Below the pieces are notes generated by a model. That model saw nothing but the letters and a program-made list of their open reading frames with translations. It was not told where the DNA came from and ran no database searches. 64,000 bases of DNA, taken from Kaistella flava (ex Peng et al. 2021). GTDB taxonomy: Bacteria; Bacteroidota; Bacteroidia; Flavobacteriales; Weeksellaceae. Position 1 is the stretch's first letter, and every line of letters starts with the position of its first letter. The DNA is taken from contig NZ_CP040442.1 of NCBI RefSeq assembly GCF_015191005.1, positions 2,046,001 through 2,110,000 of the forward strand. The letters are read 5' to 3'. Both the position numbers and the translations under genes were made by a program. Below, in pieces: positions 44,649-55,200 of this stretch.

Positions 44649-44990
44649 CTATTTCCTATCATAATCATCTTCAATCCTTACAATATCATCCTCTCCGAAG
44701 TAGGTTCCATATTGAACTTCAATAAAAACGACAGGCTGAAGAGTTCTATTCTCAATACGGTGATGTGCTCCTTGTGGAATTAATGCTACATTACCTTCGT
44801 TATAATCTCTTATATCGTCATTAATAGTTATCGTACCAATTCCCGAAATTATGGTCCAAACTTCTGCTCGGTGATGATGGTATTGTAGCGACAACCTTCC
44901 ACCTGGATTAACCTGTATTCTTTTCACTTTATGGGATTCTTCATCTTCAAGTACCCAATACTCACCCCACGGTCTTATGTCGTGTTCCAT
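44649..44990 (-). CDS. Mannose-6-phosphate isomerase-type cupin
   Basis: A 113-residue stand-alone cupin matching the C-terminal part of type II phosphomannose isomerases (ManC/AlgA). Motifs: RPWGEYWVLED, GGRLSLQYHHHRAEVW with metal-binding histidines, and LIPQGAHHRIENR. No guanylyltransferase domain is attached, so it could isomerise fructose-6-phosphate and mannose-6-phosphate for GDP-mannose, or have a related cupin role. ManC and ManB are not in the window. Sits just upstream of gmd. Confidence 0.8.
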   Translation of the reverse strand: MEHDIRPWGEYWVLEDEESHKVKRIQVNPGGRLSLQYHHHRAEVWTIISGIGTITINDDIRDYNEGNVALIPQGAHHRIENRTLQPVVFIEVQYGTYFGEDDIVRIEDDYDRK

Positions 44991-45006
44991 TCTGTCGCAA
45001 TTTAAA

Positions 45007-47376
45007 TTAAAATTTCTCCCTCAATTTCTCCCACCAATTCTTTTCTTCAGCAGCATATCCATAACCATATTTATTCCCATATCCAAAATACTCCTTACTC
45101 ACGTCATTCAGTACAAATCCAACATTTTTAATTTTCTTCGATTCAATCTGTTTGTTTGCAAATTCAATTAATGCTTTTTCGGTATGCTTGGATCTAGTAA
45201 CATATATTGTAGCATCTGCAAGATCAGCGGTGAGGAATGTATCGGTAACCAACATCAATGGCGCGGTATCTACGATAATATATTCATAATCCAGTTTAAG
45301 TTGATTAATCAATATTTCATATCTTCCGTTAGAGAGTAATTCTGTTGGATTAGGTGGAATACTTCCGGAATAGATGACATCACAATTTGGATTAAAGGTA
45401 GAGACATGAATAATATCTTCAATTTTTTCACTTTCATTGTATAAAAATTCGGTAAGACCATCTAAGCCTTTTCTGTCCGGATTATAACGCTGTAATTGTG
45501 GGTTCCTGATATCTGCACCGATAATAACAACTTTATGTTTTGGAGAAGCCAAGGTAAGCGCAAGATTAACAGAAGCAAATGTTTTACCTTCTCCTTTAAT
45601 AGTAGACGTCACAAAAACAACTTTACCTTTATCCTTCTTAGGTAACATAAAATTCATGTTCGTAATTAAAATTCTAAAGGCTTCAGCAAGAGGCGAAATA
45701 TCATTAAGCTCTACCAATTCGCTTTTTCCTCTTTCGATGCTTGGCAGTTCAGCAATAATCGGATTGTGGGAAAGTTTCTCAATGTCGTTCTTTGATCTTA
45801 TCTTATTGTTAAATAATTCCTTCAAATAGATTATTGCAAAAGGAATCAGTAACCCCAAAAGTAATGCAGCTACAAGAATAATTATTTTCTTTGGTGCTAC
45901 AGGTTTTTCTGATACAAATGCATAATCTACAATTCTCGCTTTCGGAGAAGTCATTGCCAATGCAATTGCCGTTTCTTCCCGTTTCTGTAATAAAAGCATA
46001 TATAACGCCTCTTTGAGTCCTTGCTGTCTTTCAATACTTCTGAATATCTTTTCTTGTGCTGGTATTTTTGTAATACGGGCAGAAACAATACTCTGTTCAT
46101 TTTCATATTGGTTTCTCGCCAACATTAAACCAGTTTTATTCTTTTGAAGACTCTCCATCACTGAACCTTTCATAGAGCTGATTTGCTTATTCAAGTCTAC
46201 AACTAATGGATTTTGTGGAGTGGCATTTTCTAATAGCCTGTTTCTTTCCAAGACCAATAGATTATAAGCACTAATATTTGAAGTTGCAGCAGTATTATCT
46301 AAACCTATATTAGAAGGTAAAACATTTCCGACTCCTTGTTTCCCCATATAATCAATCAACGAATTGGTCATTTCTAATTGTGCTTCCAATTCAATTTGTT
46401 TCGCTCTAGCTTCTGCAGAAGTTTCCAAACTAATCTTAGCCTCTGTTACCAAATCTGTAATCCGGTTAGCAGATTTAAATTGTTCTTTTTGACTTTCTAC
46501 ATTTCCTAAATCACCTTCCACTTTGGCAATTCGGCTTTCAATAAAATCAGAGGTCTTTTGGGATTCCGTATTTTTATCCTGAATAGCATCATTATTGTAG
46601 GTTTCAACAATCTTATTAAGAATATTTCTGCCTTTATCTTTATTTGCATAGTTGATAGATAAACCAATAATGGTAACGTCTTTATTTAATAACTCAACTT
46701 CTAATAATCTTTGGTAATTATTAACGGCTACTTCTTTTGGCAGATATACAAATGACAAATCACCAATTTCTTTTGCTTTAACTGCATTAAAATCAGCATT
46801 TTTTAAAATCATTAAATTGGCGTACGGAAGGCTAACCGTAGTATTGAATTTGCTTACAATACTATTGGGGAGTTCGTCAGAAGTAAAAATAATTTCATCT
46901 CCTTTAACAGCTATTTTTATTTCTTTTTTCGGTCCCTCAGTAAATGGTTTTTCATTGATAACTTTAATAATAATCGGAGAGGTATCGCCATAAACCTCTT
47001 TCTTTTTAAGACCTATACTGCTGTAAATAGTGGTTTGAAAATTCAGTTGATTTACAACACTTTGCATTAACTTCTTCGATTTAAAAATCTCTACTTCATT
47101 ATCGATAGAGTTCGTTCCCATTCCACCGATACCGGAAAGTTCCTGCAGCATCCCAAAATCACCGCCCATACCCCCATTTTTCTTGGCATCTTTAATAAGG
47201 ACTGTAGATTCAATTTTATAAACAGGCACTGCATATTTCAGATAAAAAACAGCAGCACAAAGGGCTATTAAAGTAATGAGTAAAAACCAATACCATTTAT
47301 TAAGATATGGCTTTATAATTTCATTGATGTTTACATCATTCGAAGCTGTCGCTTCGGAATTCGCAATTTGGCTCAT
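45007..47376 (-). CDS. wzc: Polysaccharide co-polymerase with tyrosine autokinase (Wzc-like)
   Basis: A 789-residue inner-membrane protein. A Wzz-type chain-length region lies between two helices (about 28-48 and 498-518), with coiled coils at about 260-340 and 400-460. The cytoplasmic BY-kinase domain has Walker [10 protein letters not shown] at 591-599, Walker A' [11 protein letters not shown] at 616-626 and a Walker B-like IIVDTAP. The C-terminal tail has five tyrosines (763, 766, 770, 772, 774), the autophosphorylation cluster. No Wzb-type phosphatase gene lies in the locus. It controls chain length and export with the lipoprotein encoded immediately upstream. Confidence 0.95.
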   Translation of the reverse strand: MSQIANSEATASNDVNINEIIKPYLNKWYWFLLITLIALCAAVFYLKYAVPVYKIESTVLIKDAKKNGGMGGDFGMLQELSGIGGMGTNSIDNEVEIFKSKKLMQSVVNQLNFQTTIYSSIGLKKKEVYGDTSPIIIKVINEKPFTEGPKKEIKIAVKGDEIIFTSDELPNSIVSKFNTTVSLPYANLMILKNADFNAVKAKEIGDLSFVYLPKEVAVNNYQRLLEVELLNKDVTIIGLSINYANKDKGRNILNKIVETYNNDAIQDKNTESQKTSDFIESRIAKVEGDLGNVESQKEQFKSANRITDLVTEAKISLETSAEARAKQIELEAQLEMTNSLIDYMGKQGVGNVLPSNIGLDNTAATSNISAYNLLVLERNRLLENATPQNPLVVDLNKQISSMKGSVMESLQKNKTGLMLARNQYENEQSIVSARITKIPAQEKIFRSIERQQGLKEALYMLLLQKREETAIALAMTSPKARIVDYAFVSEKPVAPKKIIILVAALLLGLLIPFAIIYLKELFNNKIRSKNDIEKLSHNPIIAELPSIERGKSELVELNDISPLAEAFRILITNMNFMLPKKDKGKVVFVTSTIKGEGKTFASVNLALTLASPKHKVVIIGADIRNPQLQRYNPDRKGLDGLTEFLYNESEKIEDIIHVSTFNPNCDVIYSGSIPPNPTELLSNGRYEILINQLKLDYEYIIVDTAPLMLVTDTFLTADLADATIYVTRSKHTEKALIEFANKQIESKKIKNVGFVLNDVSKEYFGYGNKYGYGYAAEEKNWWEKLREKF

Positions 47377-47396
47377 TTATTTTTTATAATAAAAAG

Positions 47397-48185
47397 TTAT
47401 TTTTTAAAAATGGTAATGAAAATACCTGCCAAACCTATAATGGTTCCTGCAATAGCTATATAGATACCAGTATTAGGGTCCTGTCTGGAAATTTTATCTT
47501 TGGTATTGTTTGAAGAGACATATATCACGTCACCTTGTTTCAAAAGAAAGGCAGATGAATTAATAAAATCTGGATCCATTAAATCCACCCGTTGTTTGGT
47601 AATTTTCCCATTCTCATTTCTCACCAACATAACATTATTTCTTTTACCGTAAATGGTAAGATCTCCTGCCAAACCAATGGCATTAAGTATGGATGGTTGT
47701 ATATCTGGGATAGTGTACTGCCCTGGTCGATTGACCTCGCCCAATATTGTGACTTTAAAGTTTGCTAACTTTAAAGATATAATGGGATTCTTCACATAAC
47801 TGGAAATTTTTTCAACCAATTCACTTTTAAAATCTTCCAACGTTTTGCCCGTTGTATTCAACTCTCCTAAGACCGGAAAATCAATATTTCCTGAAGCATC
47901 TACGAGATAATTCTTCTCTGTATTTGGGCTACTGACTGTAGTAACAGATTGGCTGTTGTAGTAATTTTGATTAAAAGGTCTAACCACTTCCATATTTTTC
48001 GCCGAAACAAAAATCAGCAGCTGATCGCCTTTTTGAATTGTTGAAGTATGATAATTAAGAGATGCCTCTGTTGCAATTTCTTCAATATTCTGCATATAGT
48101 TAAGTTCGCTCGCTTTATCTTTTGTCTTACAAGAACTTAGCAATAAAAGAACACAAAAAAAGGACAGTAATATATTTTTATTCAT
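47397..48185 (-). CDS. wza: Polysaccharide export outer-membrane lipoprotein (Wza-like)
   Basis: A 262-residue lipoprotein with lipobox cysteine Cys19 (LLLLSSCK). The polysaccharide biosynthesis/export domain (YHTSTIQKGDQLLIFV...IDFPVLGEL) and a following SLBB-type domain (KVTILGEVNRPGQY) are visible. A C-terminal hydrophobic segment (about 240-260) is present, as in Bacteroidota Wza forms. The ATG at 48185 (MNKNILLSF) is preferred to one at 48215. Directly upstream of wzc (20-bp gap) as usual. It forms the outer-membrane channel for the polymer. Confidence 0.93.
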   Translation of the reverse strand: MNKNILLSFFCVLLLLSSCKTKDKASELNYMQNIEEIATEASLNYHTSTIQKGDQLLIFVSAKNMEVVRPFNQNYYNSQSVTTVSSPNTEKNYLVDASGNIDFPVLGELNTTGKTLEDFKSELVEKISSYVKNPIISLKLANFKVTILGEVNRPGQYTIPDIQPSILNAIGLAGDLTIYGKRNNVMLVRNENGKITKQRVDLMDPDFINSSAFLLKQGDVIYVSSNNTKDKISRQDPNTGIYIAIAGTIIGLAGIFITIFKK

Positions 48186-48230
48186 TATTAACGGGTAAAT
48201 ATAGAGTTTTGGCAAATATACAATTCTAAA

Positions 48231-50171
48231 TTACTTATCCAAAACTTCGTAAATGGAATTGTTACTTTTAAATTCAGGAACGATCTCTTTTAAAATCTGT
48301 ACAACTTCAACTTTTTCCCGTCTAAGAGCGGCTTTGGTAATCTGATTACAGTATTTTTCAATATTCTGAAAATCCATAGTAGGATCTTTAGAAATTAATA
48401 TTTTTTCGTGATGAGTCGGTAATGTTTTGGCATCATCACTTAACAATTCCTCATAAAGCTTCTCACCAGGCCTTAAGCCACTATAAATAATTTTTATATC
48501 AACATGAGGTTCAAATCCAGACAACTTAATCATCCGATGTGCCAAATCCAAAATCTTCACAGGCTCGCCCATATCAAAAACGAAAATCTCCCCTCCTTCA
48601 CCCATTGCACCGGCTTGCAAAACTAAATCACAAGCTTCAGGGATCGTCATAAAATACCGCGTAATATCAGGATGAGTAATGGTCACAGGACCTCCTTTTT
48701 CAATTTGTTTCTTAAAGTGTGGAATTACAGAACCGTTGGAACCTAATACATTTCCAAAACGGGTAGTGATGAATTTAGTAGAATTATTTTCCGTATTTTG
48801 TAAAGCCTGCACGAACAGCTCTGCTGTTCTTTTAGAAGCGCCCATTACATTGGTTGGCTTTACCGCTTTATCAGTAGAAACCATTACAAAGCGATTTACC
48901 TTATATCTTGAAGCCAAAGTTGCCAGGTTTTTTGTTCCTAATATATTGACCAAAATAGCCTCATGTGGATTCTCTTCTATCAATGGAACATGTTTATAAG
49001 CAGCAGCATGATAAACCATCGAAAATTGGTATTTCTGAAACAAAGGTTCAATACGGTGTCTGTTAGAAATATCTGCCAACACAAATTTAAAGTCAATCTC
49101 AGGAAAAGAACTGCGCATTTCCATTTCGATATCGTAGAGTGGTGTTTCGGCCTGATCCAATACGACAATTAATTTGGGTTCGAATAAGGCCACTTGTCTT
49201 ACGATTTCGCTCCCTATAGAACCTGCACCGCCAGTAATAAGAATGGTTTTGCCAGAGTGTCTTCGTTTTACATCTTCGTTTTCTATTTTAATAGGCTTTC
49301 GATTAAGGAGATCTTCAATTTGAAGTGTTTTAATAGTAACTTCTGAATCATTACTTTTTAACTTTTGCAAAGAAGGTGCTTTAAAAATCTGTAAATCTTT
49401 CTCTAAGAAAAAAGTAACCCAGCGATTCATTTCCTCTTTGGTTAATAATTCCTGTAATAAAAGCACGCCGTCAAGCATTAAATCTTCTTTGCTGTTGCGC
49501 TCTATTTTTGCTTTCGTATAAATAGGCTTTCCAAGCAGACTTGCTCTAGTAGAATCTTGACGTTGGGTCAAAAACCCTACTATATGATAAGGTAGATTAG
49601 GATTATCTATAATGGCTCGTGCCATAGCAACAGATTGTTCAGTAATACCCAATACCAAAATTCTCTTGCGAAGCGTACTGCGACGAACCTCACGTGCAAA
49701 ATGAAACACTTCTTTTACAAATAAGCGAAACAGAAACATCAACATGAAAGAGGCCGTGAAAAAGATAACCAAAAATGGGATCGACATATAAATCATGCGC
49801 TGACCAGTACTCAAATAATAAGAAAAACTTATCGCCGCTACAAGAACAGTACTACTGAAGATCGCAAGAAATAATTTAAATAAATCGATAAAAGTAGAAT
49901 GTCGTATGATGCCTGCATAGGTTTTGAATATCACCATAAAAATGATACTGATTCCTAAAATAATCAAAAAAACAGGGATACCTTCTTTGAAAACAGGGAT
50001 CGTATTAAAACTTAATTTCTCAATAAGATAACATGAGAAATAAACAGATATCGCAATAAAACCGATATCAATAATTAAAATAACCCAACGAGGCAAGTAC
50101 CTCAAATCGGACAACCCCATTACATTATCGCCACTATAAATTCTACTCTGCAGTCTTTTACGAAAACCCAT
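48231..50171 (-). CDS. Membrane-bound UDP-GlcNAc 4,6-dehydratase (PglF/WbpM-like)
   Basis: A 646-residue protein with four membrane helices (about 28-150), a nucleotide-binding-like region (170-290) and an SDR catalytic domain (about 305-646). The NAD motif is TGGAGSIG (313-320). The usual catalytic tyrosine is replaced by Met443 in NVMGASK, with Lys447 kept, exactly as in WbpM, PglF and FlaA1. It makes UDP-4-keto-6-deoxy-GlcNAc, the precursor for either N-acetylquinovosamine or the 4-amino sugar bacillosamine. The PglE-like aminotransferase immediately upstream favours the amino sugar, the WbpV-like SDR the other. Confidence 0.92.
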   Translation of the reverse strand: MGFRKRLQSRIYSGDNVMGLSDLRYLPRWVILIIDIGFIAISVYFSCYLIEKLSFNTIPVFKEGIPVFLIILGISIIFMVIFKTYAGIIRHSTFIDLFKLFLAIFSSTVLVAAISFSYYLSTGQRMIYMSIPFLVIFFTASFMLMFLFRLFVKEVFHFAREVRRSTLRKRILVLGITEQSVAMARAIIDNPNLPYHIVGFLTQRQDSTRASLLGKPIYTKAKIERNSKEDLMLDGVLLLQELLTKEEMNRWVTFFLEKDLQIFKAPSLQKLKSNDSEVTIKTLQIEDLLNRKPIKIENEDVKRRHSGKTILITGGAGSIGSEIVRQVALFEPKLIVVLDQAETPLYDIEMEMRSSFPEIDFKFVLADISNRHRIEPLFQKYQFSMVYHAAAYKHVPLIEENPHEAILVNILGTKNLATLASRYKVNRFVMVSTDKAVKPTNVMGASKRTAELFVQALQNTENNSTKFITTRFGNVLGSNGSVIPHFKKQIEKGGPVTITHPDITRYFMTIPEACDLVLQAGAMGEGGEIFVFDMGEPVKILDLAHRMIKLSGFEPHVDIKIIYSGLRPGEKLYEELLSDDAKTLPTHHEKILISKDPTMDFQNIEKYCNQITKAALRREKVEVVQILKEIVPEFKSNNSIYEVLDK

Positions 50172-50287
50172 TTTAATAAAAGTTATTTAGATACACAGTT
50201 ATTACTTCCCCATTCCCTTTCATAATTTCTACAGTATAAGAATTCTCCAAATTTACAAATTAGATATTAAAAATCAAGGATAATGAA

Positions 50288-51418
50288 TTAAATCATCACA
50301 CTTTTTAAAACGGCCGCTACTCTTTCGCGATCCTCATCACTTAAGTTAGATCCTGAAGGTAAACAAAGTCCGTTGCTAAATAATTTTTCAGATAATTTCG
50401 ATCCAAAGTAAGCCGCACTTTTGAACACCGGCTGCATATGCATAGGTTTCCAGATCGGACGTGATTCGATATTTTCTTTAGCAAATTTATGACTGAGCTG
50501 AGTTTTGGTAATACCACTCTTTGATTCGATGCGCACTACACTTAACCAATGGTTAGAATAGAAATCCGAACTGGGTTCGTTATGCAAAGTAAAACCGCGA
50601 TGATCCTGAAACAAATCTTCATAAAACTGATGATTTGCCCGTCGCTGATCAACACGTTCCTGCAGCACTTCCATTTGACCTCTTCCAATTCCGGCACATA
50701 CATTACTCATGCGGTAATTGTAACCAATACTGGAATGTTCGTAATGGGGTGCATCATCTTTTGCCTGCGTAGACAAAAAGACCGCTTTCTTTTTAAATTC
50801 CTTATGCTTAAGGGTCAAGGCTCCTCCTCCAGAGGTCGTAATGATTTTATTCCCATTGAAACTGAGCACACCAAAATCACCAAATGTTCCACATTTCTGA
50901 CCTTTGTACGTACTACCCAATGCTTCAGCACTGTCTTCAATTACTGGTATATCATATCGTCTCGAAAGCTCACCAATTTCGTCTGCTTTATACGGCATCC
51001 CATATAAACTCACGGCTATAATTGCTTTCGGTTTTTTCCCTTTGGAGATTCCAAACTTAATAGCATCTTCTACCGCGTTCGGACAAAGATTCCAGGTATC
51101 AATTTCACTGTCTACAAAAATGGGGTCTGCGCCAACATAGATAATGGGGTTGGCGGAAGCCGAAAAAGTTAAACTCTGACAGATAACATAATCTCCGGGC
51201 CCTACTCCCAGTAAAATAAGCGATAAATGTAATGCTGCAGTACCAGAACTTAAGGCAGCAACATGGACATCTTCATTTAAGAAGTTTTCTAAATCTTTCT
51301 CAAGGCCATTAACATTCGGTCCTAAAGGCGCAATCCAATTATGATCAAAGGCGTCTTGTATATATTTCATCTCACCACCACCCATGTGTGGGGACGAAAG
51401 CCATATTTTTTTATCCAT
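50288..51418 (-). CDS. PLP-dependent sugar aminotransferase, DegT/DnrJ/EryC1/StrS family (PglE-like)
   Basis: A 376-residue type I fold PLP enzyme. It starts IWLSSPHMGGGEMKYIQDAF as PglE-type enzymes do. The PLP lysine is Lys191 in SFNGNK, and EDSAEALGS holds the pyridine-binding Asp. It probably aminates the C4 ketone made by the dehydratase gene 116 bp downstream. No PglD-type acetyltransferase follows, so the final sugar could keep a free amino group, as in Bacteroides zwitterionic polysaccharides (WcfR type). First gene of the locus. Confidence 0.92.
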   Translation of the reverse strand: MDKKIWLSSPHMGGGEMKYIQDAFDHNWIAPLGPNVNGLEKDLENFLNEDVHVAALSSGTAALHLSLILLGVGPGDYVICQSLTFSASANPIIYVGADPIFVDSEIDTWNLCPNAVEDAIKFGISKGKKPKAIIAVSLYGMPYKADEIGELSRRYDIPVIEDSAEALGSTYKGQKCGTFGDFGVLSFNGNKIITTSGGGALTLKHKEFKKKAVFLSTQAKDDAPHYEHSSIGYNYRMSNVCAGIGRGQMEVLQERVDQRRANHQFYEDLFQDHRGFTLHNEPSSDFYSNHWLSVVRIESKSGITKTQLSHKFAKENIESRPIWKPMHMQPVFKSAAYFGSKLSEKLFSNGLCLPSGSNLSDEDRERVAAVLKSVMI

Positions 51419-51866
51419 TATTTTCTACTCAACAAATCTTAAAATTTTTCTAAACGCACCCATTCGGTTTCGACACAACAAGATTACTACAGAATTCTGA
51501 AATAATCATTATTACGTTTAATTCTGAACAAGTGTGATTGATTTTCATCAATACTACGGTAATAAATTACGTTAATCTTTCTTTTTGACTCATTTGTGTT
51601 TTTGAAGTCGAAAGTTTAAAAACTACTGTTCTTTTCCTACAAAGCCTTTACTAAAAAGATAAAATCAATTTTATAAATGTTTCTATAGTGTTCTATTTTG
51701 GTAGATAATTTGTAAAAAACAACCCTCCAAAATTAGTGAGGATATTAGGCCAAATATTTGTCCAGAATTCTAATTTTTGTTTAGAATAGTTCAATGCCTC
51801 TTACAATTACTTTTTTAGTAGAATCACGCTTTAAAAAGCAGATCCCTAAAGAAGACAGAATGTAAA
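51419..51866. promoter_or_regulatory. Leader region of the polysaccharide locus with an FNR-type box
   Basis: No gene is seen in this 448-bp stretch. It holds a perfect palindrome ATTGAT-TTTC-ATCAAT at 51537-51552, whose core TTGAT-N4-ATCAA is the consensus of the Crp/Fnr family, about 120 bp before the aminotransferase start. A CAAAATTA at 51728-51735 reads TAATTTTG on the minus strand, a -7 element match that would give a long leader of about 300 bases; a TTG 15 bases away is too close to be sure. Confidence 0.45.
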
Positions 51867-52148
51867 TTAAGATACCAAATTTCTTTTCTTTTGTGTGGTA
51901 TAAATAATGATTCCAAGTGCAGTGATTACGAGTAGAGGAATATAATCGTCTATAGGAAGTAGAGCTGCGTCATCTTCTTTACTACCTCCAGGAGGAGCAC
52001 CAGGGCCCCTAGCAGCTACATTTTCATTTGCCTCCAAGCTTGCTCTATTAGTGTTTTCGGTTGTCGCGAAAGGATTATCTTCCTGTGGCGTCTCAGCCTG
52101 CAGAGCACCTCCAATCAAGAATAAAAACAGGAACAATACGTTCTTCAT
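51867..52148 (-). CDS. Small exported protein with PID-type C-terminal sorting signal
   Basis: A 93-residue protein. It has a signal peptide (MKNVLFLFLFLIGGALQA), a low-complexity middle with a PGAPPGGSK stretch, then LLPIDDYIPLLVI (Pro65-Ile66-Asp67), a hydrophobic helix (about 69-83) and a basic end (QKKRN). The Pro-Ile-Asp motif, helix and basic tail match the PID-CTERM signal thought to be processed by an exosortase-like enzyme in Bacteroidota (from memory, not searched). It lies between the polysaccharide locus and a T9SS cargo gene. A TATATTTG on the minus strand near 52165-52172 could be its -7 box. Confidence 0.7.
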   Translation of the reverse strand: MKNVLFLFLFLIGGALQAETPQEDNPFATTENTNRASLEANENVAARGPGAPPGGSKEDDAALLPIDDYIPLLVITALGIIIYTTQKKRNLVS

Positions 52149-52205
52149 TTAATAAATTTTTGCAAATATATAAATCAAATCTCTATATATCGTGTTAATA
52201 TAATT

Positions 52206-55200
52206 TTATTTAGTTATTTTTTTGGTAGTCACCTCCCCATTCCTGTTGATTTTAAGTACATAAATACCATTAACCATTGAAGCAACGTCAATTCTTATTT
52301 CGGTTTTGTTCGGGTTGAGTTGGAGTACCAGTCTGCCGGAAGCATCATATACTTCAATGGTAGAAATATTCTTGTTTAAGGATTTAACGACGAATTCACT
52401 TCCGCTTCTGTAAACAACGAGTTGATCTTTATTGATGTTTGTAGTTCCTAAAACAAGATCACTTTGGTAAACGATTTCAAATCTGCCGTCGGTTAAACCT
52501 TCGTTGGCGGTAAAAGTATAATCTCCTTTTGACAGATTGGTAACCGTATTGGTTTGTTTATCTTTCAGATAAATATTTTGTCCGTCGGCGAAAATTCCTT
52601 CTTTTTCTACTATTGCTATTTTATAGTTCCCTGTTTCAAAACCTTTCATCCCCAATGGAACAATATCGGAAGTTAATAATGGAAACTGACGACCTTGAAT
52701 ATTGAGTTTATAATCATTAAGCACCGAATAGAAAGCATCTGAACTTTCACCAAACTGCTGCGCATCTGCGGAGGATTCAAAACCATTGGTTGCTCCTTTT
52801 GGATAGGCAATTAGAATGGTATTAAAATTCTGTGCAGGAGTTGTTAATTTTAACCAGAAACGGTCGATTGCATCGTTAGAAGTTCCTTTGTTGATAAATT
52901 TACTTTCACCGGTTCCATCATTACGCATGGAATTGGTGAAAGTTAAAGGTACGGCTGCTAGTGCTTGTACAATGAAACCTTGACCTACTTTAATATAACG
53001 AGTTGGTTTTTTAATACCATTTGCTGCCGCTGTTCCACCAGAAAGAACAACATAGGTAGCGTAATTATCGGCAACATAAGTAGTTCCTTGCTCGTTGACA
53101 TTAACATTCGTCCAGAAATAAGCAGTTCCTTCTACTGCTCCTATAGCTACTAGTGCATCGAAATCGATATTTGAAGAATATGGGTTTCCTACTAAATTGA
53201 AACCTTCACGCTTTTTCTCTAATGGATAAGTTATATCCCCGTTATTTGGAGCACCAGTGAAAGTCCCGTTAAAATCTGTATATTCAGCTGAAGCAGCATC
53301 AGTCCAAGGTCTGTAAGTATTATCGGCTCTGATGGCATATCCTTTACCAGCAGCAAAAGGCGTGTCTTTAGGACTTGTTACTGATGCAAATTCATCATTG
53401 GACTCGTTATAAGTTAAAAATCTTGAAAGAACAGTTTTCGGAGAGAATGTGAACAGATTTTGTCCGGAAACCGGACTTCCCCAATAGGTATAATCCAGAC
53501 GCTTCATGTTTGCGATGCGATCTACTTTAAAAATACCTGAACCAGAATTGGTAGAACCAACGGTCTGTACAAAATTACCATCGCTTGCTACGATTAAACT
53601 GCCATTGTTAGCAAAATCACCTGTGGTGAAACTGGTATTCGGAGCGATAGTTAAAGTTTTACCTGTATTAATGGTTAATGATTTCGAAACTAAAGGAGTT
53701 GTGGTGGTGAAGTCGCCATTGATTACCGCTTTAACATTTACGTTAGGCTCATCATTATCCCAGTTAGTTCCGTTGTAAGTTGTAATCTCGTTTAGTAGTG
53801 TTTTTACCGAAATAGGATTGCTGTTAGCCGATACTGCAGTACCATTCTTAGCACGAAGCCTGTAATAATATTGTGTATCTCGTGTTAAACCCGTAACCTG
53901 ACTCGTAGTACTAGGTTGTCCTGAAATTAGTTTAGCATCGTAGTCCGTAACTAATGAAGGAGTAAAATTATAAGTATTTATAACTACATCATCAATATGG
54001 ATAATATCCTTAAGTCTTTTAAATTGTACTATCGTCGGTACAGTAGTATTTACAGTAACGGTCTTCTGGATCACTCCAGTTTCTAAAGCCTTATAAGGAG
54101 AATATGTAGTTGCAATCCAACTTTTACCGCCATCAATAGAATAATTGACTTGTAAATCGCCACTATTACTTGATGATACCCAAAAAGACAATGACGAAAT
54201 TCCATTGTCAAATGATGGTGAAATTAACGCAGAATTTCCTGAATTTTGTAACTCAGCTGAATAAGTACCTGAATGAACTCCTGTTGTACTCCTCGCAACT
54301 TTTGTAACATTCCAGGTACCTGTACTTAAAACTAGGGACCCAGTATAAAAATCTGCTGTTAAACCTGAATCGAATGTTTCAGTAACAATATTTGGCGCAC
54401 TTGTCCCAAAAGTCGGCAAAGTACTCACGTCCAATAAATAACCAGACGCTGCACCGACAACCGTATCCCAATTGGCATTAAATGAGGTTTCGGTCACAGT
54501 ACTAGCCGCAGTCGCACTTGGCGCTGTTAAACCCAGGATATCCGCTTTCAAACCTGTTGGTTGCGAAACCTTATAATTTGCAGCAGTCGTACCCGATAAA
54601 GTATATCCTGTAACCGTTACTACAATTCCTGTACCTACGTTGGCATTGGCAAAAGTAGCCGTAGGTGAACCAGTAATTGTAATAATAGATTGATCCGCAT
54701 CTGCTAATCCTACTATTACAGGTGTTCCAAATAAGGTAGCGGTGGTCGTTCCGTCTTGAATTTTATTATTAGCTGATACACCCGTAATAGTTACCGTTCT
54801 TTCGGTAATTCTAGCCTTTATATTTACTGGCGGTGTTAGACTATAATTTGTAGCAGCAAGGCCGGATAAACTAAAACCTGTTACTGTAATTATTATTCCA
54901 TTTCCCACATTAGCCGTTGAAAAGTTATACGCTGGTGTACCAGACAAGTTAACCTTTCCAAAATCGCTTTCCAAAGTACCACTTAGAGTAGCCGCACCTG
55001 TAACGGCTGCTAGAGTGGTCCCATCATATATTTTATTAACTCCTGCTAAACCTGTGATTGTTAAAACTTTCGCAGTAACCGTCAATGAGTGCGATACTTC
55101 AGTCGCCGCATTATAGTCATTATCACCAGTTTGTGAAGCGGTAATGATGGCTGTACCCGCACCTACAACCGTTACTAAATTATCTGAAACGGTAGCAACC

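Noticed and set aside
50288..51418. Reading the aminotransferase as a UDP-4-keto-arabinose (ArnB) enzyme for lipid A modification
   Set aside because: It is next to a PglF/WbpM-like dehydratase and the rest of a polysaccharide locus; no arnA, arnC or arnT is present.
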